Of a stretch of DNA of 64,000 nt, positions 9,024-17,401 are shown one piece after another. Source of the DNA: Enterocloster alcoholdehydrogenati (lineage in GTDB: Bacteria > Bacillota > Clostridia > Lachnospirales > Lachnospiraceae); NCBI RefSeq assembly GCF_013282095.1, contig NZ_BLTJ01000006.1:124001-188000 (forward strand). The letters are read 5' to 3'. The translations under genes were made by a program, and so were the position numbers. Below the pieces are notes generated by a model. It saw nothing but the letters and a program-made list of their open reading frames with translations, was not told the DNA's origin and searched no databases. The stretch's first letter is position 1. Each line of letters starts with the position of its first letter.

Positions 9024-9968
9024 ATGAAGAAAGCATTGATTATAGGTGCGGCAGGCTTCGTAGGCAACTATTTGATAGACCATATACAGAAAGACTGCGT
9101 ATGGTCTATTGTTGTTACTAAGATGCCGCAGGAAATGATAAAACGGGACAGCGTTGAGGTTTGTGATCTGAATATTTTGGACAGAGAGGCAGTCTCTTCG
9201 CTGCTGAATGAGAAAAGACCAGATTACATTTTCCACTTGGCAGCCCAGAGCTCAGTGGCGTTATCCTGGAAGAATCCGGGACTTACAGTAGATGTGAATG
9301 TAAAGGGCAGTTTAAATGTACTGGATGGGGTGAGAGAACTGGATTATAGTCCCAGGATACTTTTGATCGGGTCTGGTGAGGAGTATGGCCATGTAAGGTG
9401 TGATGAGATTCCTATAAAGGAGAACAATGTACTTCGTCCTGGAAATATTTATGCAGCAACAAAGGCCTGTCAGAATATGATTGGACAGATTTATGCTCAA
9501 GCATATGGAATGGATGTGATGATGGTTCGTGCATTTAATCATGTGGGACCTAACCAGACATCGGCATTTGTAGTGTCAGATTTTTGCAGACAGGCAGCAG
9601 AAATTGAGAAGGGGTTACGGGAACCGGTGATCAGTGTGGGGAATCTCAGTGCGAAACGAGATTTTTCGGATGTGCGTGATGTGGTACGGGCCTATACAGC
9701 GCTGATGGAACATGGAGTTTCTGGAGAAAGTTATAATGTAGGATCGGGTCATGCTGTAGCTATTAAGGATATATTAGATATGATTTTGCACTATGCAAAT
9801 GCGGATATTACCATAAATGTGGATCCGGCTCGTCTGCGCCCTGTGGATGTACCTGTGATTGAGGCAGATGTATCCAAACTGAAGGGGTGTACGGGATGGA
9901 GACAGGAGATTTCTTTGGAAAGAACAATTGAGGAAACCCTAGAGTATTGGCGGAAGGAGCTGGCTTGA
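9024..9968 (+). CDS. rmd: GDP-6-deoxy-D-lyxo-4-hexulose reductase (GDP-D-rhamnose forming)
   Basis: This extended SDR protein has GAAGFVGNYL at the N-terminus, the active-site GSGEEYG, YAATKAC with YxxxK, and the SVGNLSAKRDF motif typical of Rmd enzymes. It would reduce the Gmd product to GDP-D-rhamnose. ATG 9024 is chosen over TTG 9012 because GAGGA lies just upstream of it. Its stop overlaps the start of the next gene (TGATG at 9966-9970), which suggests translational coupling. A GDP-fucose synthase is the main alternative, but the motifs fit Rmd better. Confidence 0.85.
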   Translation: MKKALIIGAAGFVGNYLIDHIQKDCVWSIVVTKMPQEMIKRDSVEVCDLNILDREAVSSLLNEKRPDYIFHLAAQSSVALSWKNPGLTVDVNVKGSLNVLDGVRELDYSPRILLIGSGEEYGHVRCDEIPIKENNVLRPGNIYAATKACQNMIGQIYAQAYGMDVMMVRAFNHVGPNQTSAFVVSDFCRQAAEIEKGLREPVISVGNLSAKRDFSDVRDVVRAYTALMEHGVSGESYNVGSGHAVAIKDILDMILHYANADITINVDPARLRPVDVPVIEADVSKLKGCTGWRQEISLERTIEETLEYWRKELA

Positions 9969-11665
9969 TGGTTACAACAGAACAAATGCAAAAGGAATAC
10001 ACTCGCTGGATTGATTATGCAGTAGAGGACACAGATGTAGCAGAAGAATTGAAGCAGATGGCAGGAGATTATGCAAAGCTTGAGGATGCTTTTTACCGCA
10101 ATCTTGAGTTTGGCACCGGTGGCTTGAGGGGAGTAATTGGCGCAGGAACGAATCGTATGAATATTTATACAGTGGCAAAGGCTTCTCAGGGGTTGGCAGC
10201 TTATGTGAAGAAACAGGGGGGCCACGAAAAGGGCATTGCGGTCAGCTATGATTCACGGATTAAGTCGGATCTGTTTGCGAGAGTTGTGGCTCAGGTGTTT
10301 GCCGCAAATGGGATTCAGGTATATCTTTATAATGAACTCATGCCAACACCATGTTTGTCTTTTGCGGTTCGCAAATTGGGGTGTGCAGCAGGCGTTATGG
10401 TGACTGCCTCGCATAACCCTTCTAAATATAATGGATATAAGGTATATGGTTCTGATGGTTGTCAGATTACTACCGAGGCTGCTGCTGCAATTTTGAGCGA
10501 GATTGAGGCTGTGGACGTGTTTGACGGCGTTTCACGAATGAACTTTGATGAGGCAGTGGGTAGTGGGCGAATTCACTGGATAGACTCGGAGGTTGTAACA
10601 GATTTTGTAGATTTTGTAAGGTCTCAGAGTGTGCTTGGCTCTCAGGATGTGGTTGATAGGGATGTAGCGATTGTTTATTCGCCTTTAAACGGTACAGGAC
10701 TTAAACCGGTGCTTCGGACGCTTAAAGAGAGCGGATTTACCAATATTACTGTGGTGAAGGAACAGGAGAAACCGGATGGTTATTTTCCGACCTGTCCATA
10801 TCCCAATCCTGAGATTCGAGAGGCTATGGATCTGGGAATTGAGTATGCCAGACGGTATAATGCAGATCTTTTGCTGGCTACGGATCCGGATTGTGATAGG
10901 GTGGGAATTGCTGTAAAGGATGAAAAGGGCAATCATGTGCTTTTAAGCGGAAATGAGACAGGTATGCTGCTTCTTGACTTTATTTGCGGGCGCAGGATGG
11001 CCAATGGTACTATGCCGGAAAATCCGGTGATGATAAAAACCATTGTAACCATCGATATGGCGGAGCGGATTGCAGATCACTATGGAGTAAGTACTAGGAA
11101 TGTTCTTACAGGTTTTAAATTTATTGGTGAGCAGATTGGATTACTGGAAAAGGAAGGACAGGAACAGCGGTACATCTTTGGTTTTGAGGAGAGCTATGGT
11201 TATCTCAGCGGATCCTATGTAAGAGATAAGGATGGGGTGGATGCCGCTTTTATGATCTGTGAAATGTTTGCTTATTATAAGGCTCAGAATATCAGCTTGT
11301 GGGAAAGACTGCAAAAGCTGTATCAGACTTATGGATACTGTTTGAATACGCTTCATTCTTTTACTTTTGAGGGATCAGCTGGATTCCGAAAGATGAAGGA
11401 AATTATGGCGACTCTGCGGAAAGGCATAGAAATTATCGGAGGCAAAAAGGTATTGCGTTGTCTGGATTATTCGGAGGGGCTGGATGGTCTGCCTAAATCC
11501 GATGTGCTGAAATTCATCTTGGAGGGGAACTGCTCTGTTGTGGTACGTCCTTCCGGAACAGAACCTAAGATGAAGGTGTATGTGTCGGTGAGTGCAGAAG
11601 ATATGGAAGAGGCATCCTGCGTTGAGAGGAGGATGCAGGAGAATATGAAAGGGATTTTTGAGTAA
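9968..11665 (+). CDS. Phosphoglucomutase/phosphomannomutase, alpha-D-phosphohexomutase family
   Basis: The protein interconverts hexose 6- and 1-phosphates. The phosphoserine loop TASHNPSKYNGYK is near residue 145, the metal loop DPDCDRVGI near 306, the sugar-binding FEESYG near 405 and the phosphate-binding PSGTEPK near 528. At about 565 residues it belongs to the larger PgcA/PGM2-like branch. ATG 9968 overlaps the rmd stop and follows GGAAGGAG. In this operon it probably provides mannose-1-phosphate for ManC, but a glucose-phosphate role is equally possible by family. A hairpin-forming gap follows. Confidence 0.9.
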   Translation: MVTTEQMQKEYTRWIDYAVEDTDVAEELKQMAGDYAKLEDAFYRNLEFGTGGLRGVIGAGTNRMNIYTVAKASQGLAAYVKKQGGHEKGIAVSYDSRIKSDLFARVVAQVFAANGIQVYLYNELMPTPCLSFAVRKLGCAAGVMVTASHNPSKYNGYKVYGSDGCQITTEAAAAILSEIEAVDVFDGVSRMNFDEAVGSGRIHWIDSEVVTDFVDFVRSQSVLGSQDVVDRDVAIVYSPLNGTGLKPVLRTLKESGFTNITVVKEQEKPDGYFPTCPYPNPEIREAMDLGIEYARRYNADLLLATDPDCDRVGIAVKDEKGNHVLLSGNETGMLLLDFICGRRMANGTMPENPVMIKTIVTIDMAERIADHYGVSTRNVLTGFKFIGEQIGLLEKEGQEQRYIFGFEESYGYLSGSYVRDKDGVDAAFMICEMFAYYKAQNISLWERLQKLYQTYGYCLNTLHSFTFEGSAGFRKMKEIMATLRKGIEIIGGKKVLRCLDYSEGLDGLPKSDVLKFILEGNCSVVVRPSGTEPKMKVYVSVSAEDMEEASCVERRMQENMKGIFE

Positions 11666-11673
11666 AATATTCT

Positions 11674-11750
11674 CACATTCCTTCTGCTTTCTCCGTATAG
11701 TAAGGCGGGCTATAGTGAGACTGCTGTCAGTAGGTCTTTAGGGGAATGTG
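11674..11750. repeat. Nested inverted repeat between phosphohexomutase and Nudix gene
   Basis: CACATTCC (11674-11681) pairs with GGAATGTG (11743-11750) and encloses a small TATAG ... CTATA hairpin. There is no T-run, so it is not a standard terminator. It lies about 30 bp before the Nudix start and could be an mRNA structure. Confidence 0.35.
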
Positions 11751-11782
11751 TAAATTACAATATAAGAACAGGAGAAAAGAAA

Positions 11783-12337
11783 ATGGAACATTCGCTGGCC
11801 TGGAAAACATTAGCTAAGAGAACAATTTTTAAGGATAAATGGGTTAATTTGGAGGCAAGTGACTGTGAGCTGCCGGATGGAAGAGTGATTGCTCCTTTTT
11901 ATGTGTATCGTGCCAGTGACTTTGCAGTGGTAGTAGCTGTGACAGAGCAGGGAGAGCTTGTGATAGAGCGTCAGTATCGACATGGAATTGAAAAAGTGAT
12001 CTGGGAGCTTCCTGCCGGTGCGATTGAGCCAGGAGAAGATCCTCAGGAAGCAGCAAAACGTGAGCTTTTGGAGGAAACAGGTTATAAGGCTGAAAAACTG
12101 GAGTTTTTGTTTAAGCTGGCACCAAACGCCTCATCTAACAGCAATTTTGCCTGGTGTTATTTGGCTCGAAATGTAGTGCCAGTGGGATCACTAAAATTGG
12201 ATGAGTTTGAGGAACTGGAGGTAGAAAGACTGCCGTTAGAACAGATAAAAGTGATGGTAGATGCGGGAGAGTTTCCGCAGGCAGTACATACAGCAGTGCT
12301 TTATAAGGCGCTTAGTAAGTTGGAAATAACTTTTTAA
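11783..12337 (+). CDS. nudF: Nudix hydrolase, ADP-ribose pyrophosphatase type
   Basis: The 184-residue protein contains the complete Nudix box, from GAIEPGEDPQEAAKREL to EETGY near residues 78-100, with the catalytic REL-EE Glu residues. The upstream VIERQYRHGIEKVIWELPAG is the usual lead-in of ADP-ribose and ADP-sugar pyrophosphatases. It probably hydrolyses ADP-ribose to AMP and ribose-5-phosphate. It starts behind AACAGGAG. It converges with the broken sigma-like gene, leaving only 13 bp between them. Confidence 0.85.
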   Translation: MEHSLAWKTLAKRTIFKDKWVNLEASDCELPDGRVIAPFYVYRASDFAVVVAVTEQGELVIERQYRHGIEKVIWELPAGAIEPGEDPQEAAKRELLEETGYKAEKLEFLFKLAPNASSNSNFAWCYLARNVVPVGSLKLDEFEELEVERLPLEQIKVMVDAGEFPQAVHTAVLYKALSKLEITF

Positions 12338-12350
12338 TTTAAGTCTATCC

Positions 12351-12755
12351 CTATGCCAACCACCTTTTCAGCTTCTCCAATATCTTCCTATGCCGGTAAT
12401 GCAGCGTACTGAGCGCCACGCCGGTTTCCTTTGCAGCCTGTCTTAAGGACTGGTCATAGCAGTAGATGCGTCTTACTATGTCCAGTTCTTCTTTTTTTAT
12501 CTTTTTCAGAGCATTTTTCAAAGCAATGCAGTCCAGCCCGGCTTCTGCGGTTTCCTCGATGCTGGGAGCGGCAGGATCAGACAAGAGATCGCAGCTGTTT
12601 GTTTCGTCAGTATCCAGAGCGTTGTAATAGACAGTCTTATTATGGATATCAGATTCACGGAAGTAGCGCTCTTTGTGCTGGCCATGGCAGTAGGCTTTGT
12701 AGATTTCTTCGGTGACAAAAACGTTTTTTTATCAATTAAGTATAAAATATTCCAT
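12351..12755 (-). pseudogene. Sigma-70 family-like regulator interrupted by two in-frame stops
   Basis: From ATG 12755, behind AGAGGAG, the reading is MEYFILN and then TGA TAA (12734-12729). After that the same frame stays open for about 126 codons to 12351: KNVFVTEEIYKAY, a middle linker, and a C-terminal sigma region 4-like HTH (LRQAAKETGVALSTLHYRHRK). The VTEEIYKAY start and the HTH resemble small sigma-like proteins of mobile elements in Clostridia. No plausible in-frame ATG or GTG lies between the stops and the HTH; a TTG at 12584 could give only the last 77 residues. Either the gene is dead or the sequence has indels in its T and A runs. A consensus promoter with LexA-like boxes precedes it. 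Confidence 0.65.
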
Positions 12756-12774
12756 GATGAACTCCTCTATTTGG

Positions 12775-12849
12775 AAAACGTATGTTCTGCATAATATAAC
12801 ATAGCACTGTATAACAGAAATGTCAACAGAAAAAGAAAACATTTGTTCT
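12775..12849 (-). promoter_or_regulatory. Promoter flanked by two LexA/DinR-like SOS boxes
   Basis: On the minus strand TTGACA (plus 12821-12826) and TATGTT (plus 12798-12803) are 17 nt apart. One box, AGAACATACGTTTT, covers 12775-12788 just after the expected start of transcription. The other, AGAACAAATGTTTT, covers 12836-12849, 9 nt before the -35. Both fit the Bacillus-type SOS consensus CGAACRNRYGTTYC in 12 of 14 positions. The arrangement is what a LexA-repressed promoter would show; binding is inferred. Confidence 0.65.
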
Positions 12850-13026
12850 TTCTGTTTGTGTTAAAATGCAGGCCAGACAGGAGTTTCATGCCAGCCCGTC
12901 TCAGGGGCTTCAGGTGATGAGAAGCAGAAGCAGAAAGGGAATGTATGAGAAACGATTATGATAAAACAGGAGTCCATGGGCCGCATCGGGCGCAGCCCAA
13001 AGAGACAGATAAAGGAGATTTGAAAG

Positions 13027-13181
13027 ATGGATAAGAAAAATTACGGATCAAGGGTTCGGGGATTGCAGGAACCCTGGGAGCCATACTGGCCGGGACCGCT
13101 TTTTTTACCATAAGCGGTTCCGCCCGCCAGGGAACCCTGGTACAGCAATATGAGGCGGGCGCCCCGCCAGCGGAGTACACG
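13027..13181 (+). other. Frameshifted leader of the clostripain-like gene
   Basis: ATG 13027 follows AAGGAGATTTGAAAG and opens as MDKKN. It is then out of frame with a hydrophobic segment (GIAGTLGAILAGTAFF) read about 13065-13115 that runs straight into the protease. Adding one A to the five-A run at 13036-13040 would restore a normal secretion leader, MDKKKLRIKGSG, joined to that segment. It is either a sequencing deletion, a fixed mutation or a slippable tract. Confidence 0.7.
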
Positions 13182-14984
13182 GTGATGGTGTATATGAATG
13201 GCAGCGACCTGGAGGAGGACTGTGGTGCGGCTACGGCGGATATCACAGAGATGATCCGCGCGCTGGACGGGATGAAGGAAGATCCGCCTTCGCTTAATCT
13301 TGTGGTGGAGATGGGAGGCGCTGCCTCCTGGCAGCTTCCACAGATGCAGGGAGAGGGGCATGAATACAGCCGTTTTCGCCTGACGGACCAGGGGGTGGAG
13401 GACATGGAATATATGTCTCTGCGCAATATGGGAGAGCCGGAGACGCTGACGGATTTTATCAACTTTGCCAGTCAGACCTACCCGGCCAGCCACTATGGCC
13501 TTGTGCTGTGGAATCATGGCGCAGGCCCGGTAGAGGGCTATGGGAGCGACAGCAATTTTGACGGTGACAGCCTGACCTTATCAGAACTCAGACAGGCAGT
13601 CAGCACCTCGTTCAGAGGACAGGAGGGCTTTGATTTTGTCTCCTTTGACGCCTGCCTGATGGGCGGGATAGAAACGGCGGCCTGTCTGGACGAAATGGCT
13701 GATTACGTCATTGCCTCCCCGGAACTGGAGCCTCAGGACGGCCTGGATTATGGCTGGCTGACGGTATTTGGGGATGAGGAATTTGGAAAAACGGAGCCTG
13801 TGGGAAAGATGGCAGGAGAGGCGATCCTGGATTCCTATGAAAACTGGTATCAGGAAAAGGGGCAGGATGTGCTGGTAACAATGACGCTGATAGATATGGA
13901 GGTTTATGACAGCTTTCACGAGGCATTTCACCCGTTTCTGGCAGCACTTCCCCCGGATCAGCGAGAGGAGCTGTTTGAAAAGCTGGGGCGGGAGCGCCAG
14001 AGCCTGCGGGTCTTTGGAAGCCGACGGGCAGACACATTTTCGGAAATGGTGGATCTGATGGATCTGATGGATGCCTGCCGCATGGTTCCAGAGCAGGATG
14101 CCCTTTATATGGAGTTGCAGGACGCTGTTAAAAGGCTGGCGGCAGATACGGCAGCCTCAGGCAAAATGGAGGGTACCAGCGGACTTTCCATTTACCTGCC
14201 AAGCGGCTCAAACGTGCAGCTGGAAGAGGATATGGGGATTTATGAGCACGCAGGATTCTGCAGCGCCTATCAGGAACTGATGATGGATTATGCAGCTTAC
14301 CTGGCTTATGATGAGGAAATTTTCTGGGAAAATGTGGAAAACGGCAAAGATGGAACGGTGTGTCTGGAAATATCCCCGGAGGAGCTTACGGAGGTGGCAG
14401 GAGCGTATCTGGCTGTGTTCTGCGACAGCGGAAATGGAACGGATTATTATATGCTCAGTACCGACAGTGATGTGGAGATCCGGGCGGACGGAAAGTTGCA
14501 GGCCGTGCCGGAGAAGTCCTACCCTGGCCTGAAGGGAGAAATCCTGTGCCTGATCGAGACCATAAACCTGGAGTCCTATACGGAATACATGGCTCCCATC
14601 CTGTATAACGGGAGGCTGTGCACCATGGAGATCAGCTTTGATGACGAGCATGAGGACGGGGAAATCCGCTCGATTGTTCCTGTGGAGAATTCCAGACAGG
14701 GGACAAAGGAGGTCTATACACTGAAGGAGGGCGACAGGATCTGTCCGCTGTATCCGTTTGAAGCCATGGAGGAGGCTTCAGAAACCTCTCAGACAGAAAA
14801 TATGCCCGCAGATGCAGAGATTGATCTGGATAAGCATTACTACAGAGGGAAAGAGATTGTAATGGAAACACCGGAGGATATGAGGCTGGAACTGGTTGAG
14901 CCTGAGACAGACCGCTGTGTCTATGGATATATGCTGGTGGATCTGCGTCAGAAGATATATTTTACAGAATTTACAGAACTTTAG
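13182..14984 (+). CDS. Clostripain-family (C11) cysteine peptidase
   Basis: The protein carries the C11 signature: VMVYMNGSDLE at the start, the catalytic His in LWNHGAGP near residue 110 and the catalytic Cys in DACLMGG near 156. Residues about 170-370 complete the catalytic fold, and about 370-600 are an acidic C-terminal region without a recognised domain. Such enzymes are normally exported and cleave after basic residues. The first ATG in the continuous frame is 13182, but it lacks a good ribosome site; the natural start is probably ATG 13027, one base out of frame (see the separate entry). If the frameshift is real, the protein would be made without its export leader or not at all. The lysozyme gene follows 23 bp downstream. 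Confidence 0.82.
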   Translation: MMVYMNGSDLEEDCGAATADITEMIRALDGMKEDPPSLNLVVEMGGAASWQLPQMQGEGHEYSRFRLTDQGVEDMEYMSLRNMGEPETLTDFINFASQTYPASHYGLVLWNHGAGPVEGYGSDSNFDGDSLTLSELRQAVSTSFRGQEGFDFVSFDACLMGGIETAACLDEMADYVIASPELEPQDGLDYGWLTVFGDEEFGKTEPVGKMAGEAILDSYENWYQEKGQDVLVTMTLIDMEVYDSFHEAFHPFLAALPPDQREELFEKLGRERQSLRVFGSRRADTFSEMVDLMDLMDACRMVPEQDALYMELQDAVKRLAADTAASGKMEGTSGLSIYLPSGSNVQLEEDMGIYEHAGFCSAYQELMMDYAAYLAYDEEIFWENVENGKDGTVCLEISPEELTEVAGAYLAVFCDSGNGTDYYMLSTDSDVEIRADGKLQAVPEKSYPGLKGEILCLIETINLESYTEYMAPILYNGRLCTMEISFDDEHEDGEIRSIVPVENSRQGTKEVYTLKEGDRICPLYPFEAMEEASETSQTENMPADAEIDLDKHYYRGKEIVMETPEDMRLELVEPETDRCVYGYMLVDLRQKIYFTEFTEL

Positions 14985-15007
14985 GATATCAGGAGGAAAA
15001 TATACAC

Positions 15008-15919
15008 ATGAATAATAAATGCACAGAAATCAACAACACAGAGAGAGAGTTAAAAGGCTGGGTAAAGGAGGAAGGCGGACTGCGTTTTTATCTGGAACCG
15101 GGGCATTGGGTGACAGACGACTGGTATCAGGATGAGGGAAAACGGTACTGGTTTAACAACGCAGGCTATGCCGTTCGGGAGGTATGGTATTTCTATAAGG
15201 AAAACTGGTACTATTTTGGAACGGACTATGCCATGGTGAAGGGCGTGCAGGTCATCGAAGGAAAGGCATATGTTTTTGATGAAAACGGGGCCATGGTGAA
15301 GGAAGGAACAGCTCTAAGGGGAACTGTGGGCGAGAAAGGCGTTCTTATGCTGGAGGGGATCCCTCAGGGAGAAGCGCCGGGATCCGGACCGAAACTGGCT
15401 GCAGACCTGACCGCGGTGGGAGCGGAGCAGAAGGCGCAGAAGGAATCCGGGGAAAAGCAGCCGGTAACAGACGGCGCCCAGACAGCGGGGCCAACCTCCA
15501 TTTCCGACCGCGGAATCGCTCTCATTAAAGAGTTTGAAGGCTGCCGCCTTACAGCCTACCTCTGTGCGGCCGGGATCCCTACCATCGGCTATGGCCATAC
15601 GGCCGGAGTTGTGATGGGAACGTCCATTGATCAGGCCCAGGCAGAGGAACTGCTCAGAAAGGATCTGAGGAAATTCGAGCAGGGGGTCCTTGGCTGCCTT
15701 TCCCATCCGGTGACCCAGAGCCAGTTTGATGCCCTTGTAAGCTTTGCCTACAACCTGGGAGTCGGAGCATTGAAAAAGAGTACGCTGATAAAGCTTCTCA
15801 ACGCAGGGCAGACACAGGCCGCGGCAGGAGAATTTCTTAAATGGAACAGGGCCGGAGGCAGGGCTCTGAACGGGCTGACCAGAAGACGGCAGAGGGAAAA
15901 GGAACTGTTTTTATCCTGA
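15008..15919 (+). CDS. GH24 lysozyme/endolysin with N-terminal wall-binding repeats
   Basis: Residues about 15-110 hold glucan/choline-binding-type repeats rich in W, Y and G (GHWVTDDWYQDEGKRYWF, ENWYYFGTD). An Ala/Gly/Glu-rich linker follows. Residues about 165-303 are a T4-type GH24 muramidase: IKEFEGCRLTAY with the catalytic Glu, TIGYGHT, and a C-terminal LTRRRQREKELF. It would cleave peptidoglycan. There is no signal peptide, as in holin-dependent phage endolysins, yet no holin or other phage gene is nearby. It starts behind CAGGAGGAAAA, 23 bp after the clostripain-like gene, and ends before a strong terminator. Confidence 0.88.
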   Translation: MNNKCTEINNTERELKGWVKEEGGLRFYLEPGHWVTDDWYQDEGKRYWFNNAGYAVREVWYFYKENWYYFGTDYAMVKGVQVIEGKAYVFDENGAMVKEGTALRGTVGEKGVLMLEGIPQGEAPGSGPKLAADLTAVGAEQKAQKESGEKQPVTDGAQTAGPTSISDRGIALIKEFEGCRLTAYLCAAGIPTIGYGHTAGVVMGTSIDQAQAEELLRKDLRKFEQGVLGCLSHPVTQSQFDALVSFAYNLGVGALKKSTLIKLLNAGQTQAAAGEFLKWNRAGGRALNGLTRRRQREKELFLS

Positions 15920-15954
15920 GACAGGAGGGGACAGGCTGCAATGGTGTTATAAAT

Positions 15955-16003
15955 AAAAAGAGGCGTCCTGCCGGTGAAATTGCCCGGCAGGGCGTCTCTT
16001 TTT
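15955..16003. terminator. Bidirectional intrinsic terminator
   Basis: A stem of about 20 bp (arms 15955-15974 and 15984-16003, an almost perfect palindrome) is flanked by A and T runs, so it can stop transcription from both the lysozyme gene and the converging LytTR gene. Confidence 0.9.
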
Positions 16004-16041
16004 CAGTAGAATGAAATGCAAGGAGCAGGCAGTGGCAGACA

Positions 16042-16773
16042 TCATCCCCCATGGTTTAGTTTATGAAAAACCTCTCCCTTCATCCTGCGGGAGCAGCAGC
16101 AGCTTAGCCCGCGGGGCAGGTTAAGAATTCCGGATCCCGGTTCCGCTGTTTGAATGAGGGTCAGATTCACAATAGCAGATGCCCGCACCTGACAGAAATC
16201 CTGGTTCAGTTCCCTTAGAAGTTCCTGGATAGAGGCGCGAACGGAATATTCCCCAAAGGTGCACCAGATTTTTGAAAAATGGCTTCCTTTTTCCGTCTCA
16301 ATCATGCAGATGTCTTTATAGGGGATCCGAAGCTCCTGCCCGCAGCTGCGGATCATAAGAGTCTGTTCCAGACTTGAGATCCGACGGGTGAGGAAGGAAA
16401 TGAGGTTTTTGCACTGACGGTCCAGGTCATCCTCCTCCGGGTGAATGTAGCCCGCGATCCCGCGCAGAATCCTCTGCTGCAGAAGCTCGCCGGCCCTGCG
16501 GTAGTCCCTGCTCACAAGGCAGACCATGATATGGCTGTTGGCTTCGGTCATATATTTCACATCCAGAAGCCAGTTTTCACAGGTGTCACCGTCCAGAAAT
16601 ATAAGCCACCACTCCTTCGGGTTCTTGGCCGCCTTTAGTACCTGACCAGGCGAAAGGGGATGAAAGGAGTAGTGCTCTGCAAAACGCTGCCCTTTGACTG
16701 TGCAGGCCTGCTCTGCGGCCTGATAGAGCCTGTGAAACAGGCCGTTGTCTTTGGTTATGATTCCAATATTCAC
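16042..16773 (-). CDS. LytTR-family response regulator-like protein
   Basis: The 243-residue protein has an N-terminal receiver-like region (NIGIITKDNGLFHRLY, IFLDGD, VCLVSRD) and a C-terminal LytTR DNA-binding domain from about residue 150 (LRIPYKDICMIETEKGSH, FCQVRASAIVNL). It should bind direct repeats upstream of target promoters. The receiver lacks a clearly placed phospho-acceptor Asp and the invariant Lys, so control may not be by phosphorylation. GTG 16773 overlaps the stop of the upstream gene (GTGA), which suggests translational coupling. No histidine kinase lies beside it. Confidence 0.7.
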   Translation of the reverse strand: MNIGIITKDNGLFHRLYQAAEQACTVKGQRFAEHYSFHPLSPGQVLKAAKNPKEWWLIFLDGDTCENWLLDVKYMTEANSHIMVCLVSRDYRRAGELLQQRILRGIAGYIHPEEDDLDRQCKNLISFLTRRISSLEQTLMIRSCGQELRIPYKDICMIETEKGSHFSKIWCTFGEYSVRASIQELLRELNQDFCQVRASAIVNLTLIQTAEPGSGILNLPRGLSCCCSRRMKGEVFHKLNHGG

Positions 16774-17333
16774 AGTTGTCCCCTCCTCTCTGCCGGAAGA
16801 AAGCCGGCCATCATAAGAGCGCACTGTTTCCAGAGAAGGGCTGTCTGCGGGCTGTCCATTTCCCTTATATAGGCAGCTGCCGTTTTCTGGTCTGAATAGA
16901 CGGCTTCGCTGAGAAAAAACAGATCCCGCAGTCCGGGGTCTGTAAGGCTTTGCCTGTCCGCCCGGAGCCTCTCGTCCGCTGTCTGCAGACATCCGAGACA
17001 GCGGTGGCGGAACAGCTCCAGAAACATAAAAAATTCTGTCAGCTGGGCCTGTGCGGGAAGATACATTCCCATTCTGCGGGAAACATCATAAAACCGGGGG
17101 CTATGTTCTGTCCTTAACGCTTCTTTAAAGGGCAGAATACGGTTTTTGGAGGCGTCGCCCCAGTTCTCAAGCCGCCGCTTTGCCTCCTGGGCCAGGGGGA
17201 AGATCTGTTCTGTCAATTCCGTCTTCAGCTTCATATCTTTTTTTAAATATAAATAAAACTCCTCAAAATCGTCCTCTTTTATATAAGGAATCCGAACCAG
17301 AGAAAATAGGTGTCTGATCTGTAATGTATACAT
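16770..17333 (-). CDS. Protein of unknown function, partner of the LytTR regulator
   Basis: The 187-residue product is not recognised. It is rich in Leu, Arg, Glu and Phe with helical patterning (FEEFYLYLKKDMKLKTELTEQIFPL, split by short loops) and has no signal peptide, membrane span or metal motif. It starts at ATG 17333 with GGAG about 13 nt upstream and overlaps the LytTR gene by 4 bp, so the two are co-translated and probably act together, for example as sensor and regulator. A perfect SOS-type palindrome lies 69 bp upstream. CDS status is supported by the coupling. Confidence 0.6.
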   Translation of the reverse strand: MYTLQIRHLFSLVRIPYIKEDDFEEFYLYLKKDMKLKTELTEQIFPLAQEAKRRLENWGDASKNRILPFKEALRTEHSPRFYDVSRRMGMYLPAQAQLTEFFMFLELFRHRCLGCLQTADERLRADRQSLTDPGLRDLFFLSEAVYSDQKTAAAYIREMDSPQTALLWKQCALMMAGFLPAERRGQL

Positions 17334-17401
17334 AAATGTAAAATCACTCCTTCGTCCTTTTGTTTAAGGGGATATTCCCCTCACCCCTTATCCGACAAAG
17401 G

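Noticed and set aside
12431-12715. Plus-strand open frame of 94 codons
   Set aside because: It is antisense to the sigma-like reading, which has a clear HTH and its own promoter and ribosome site.
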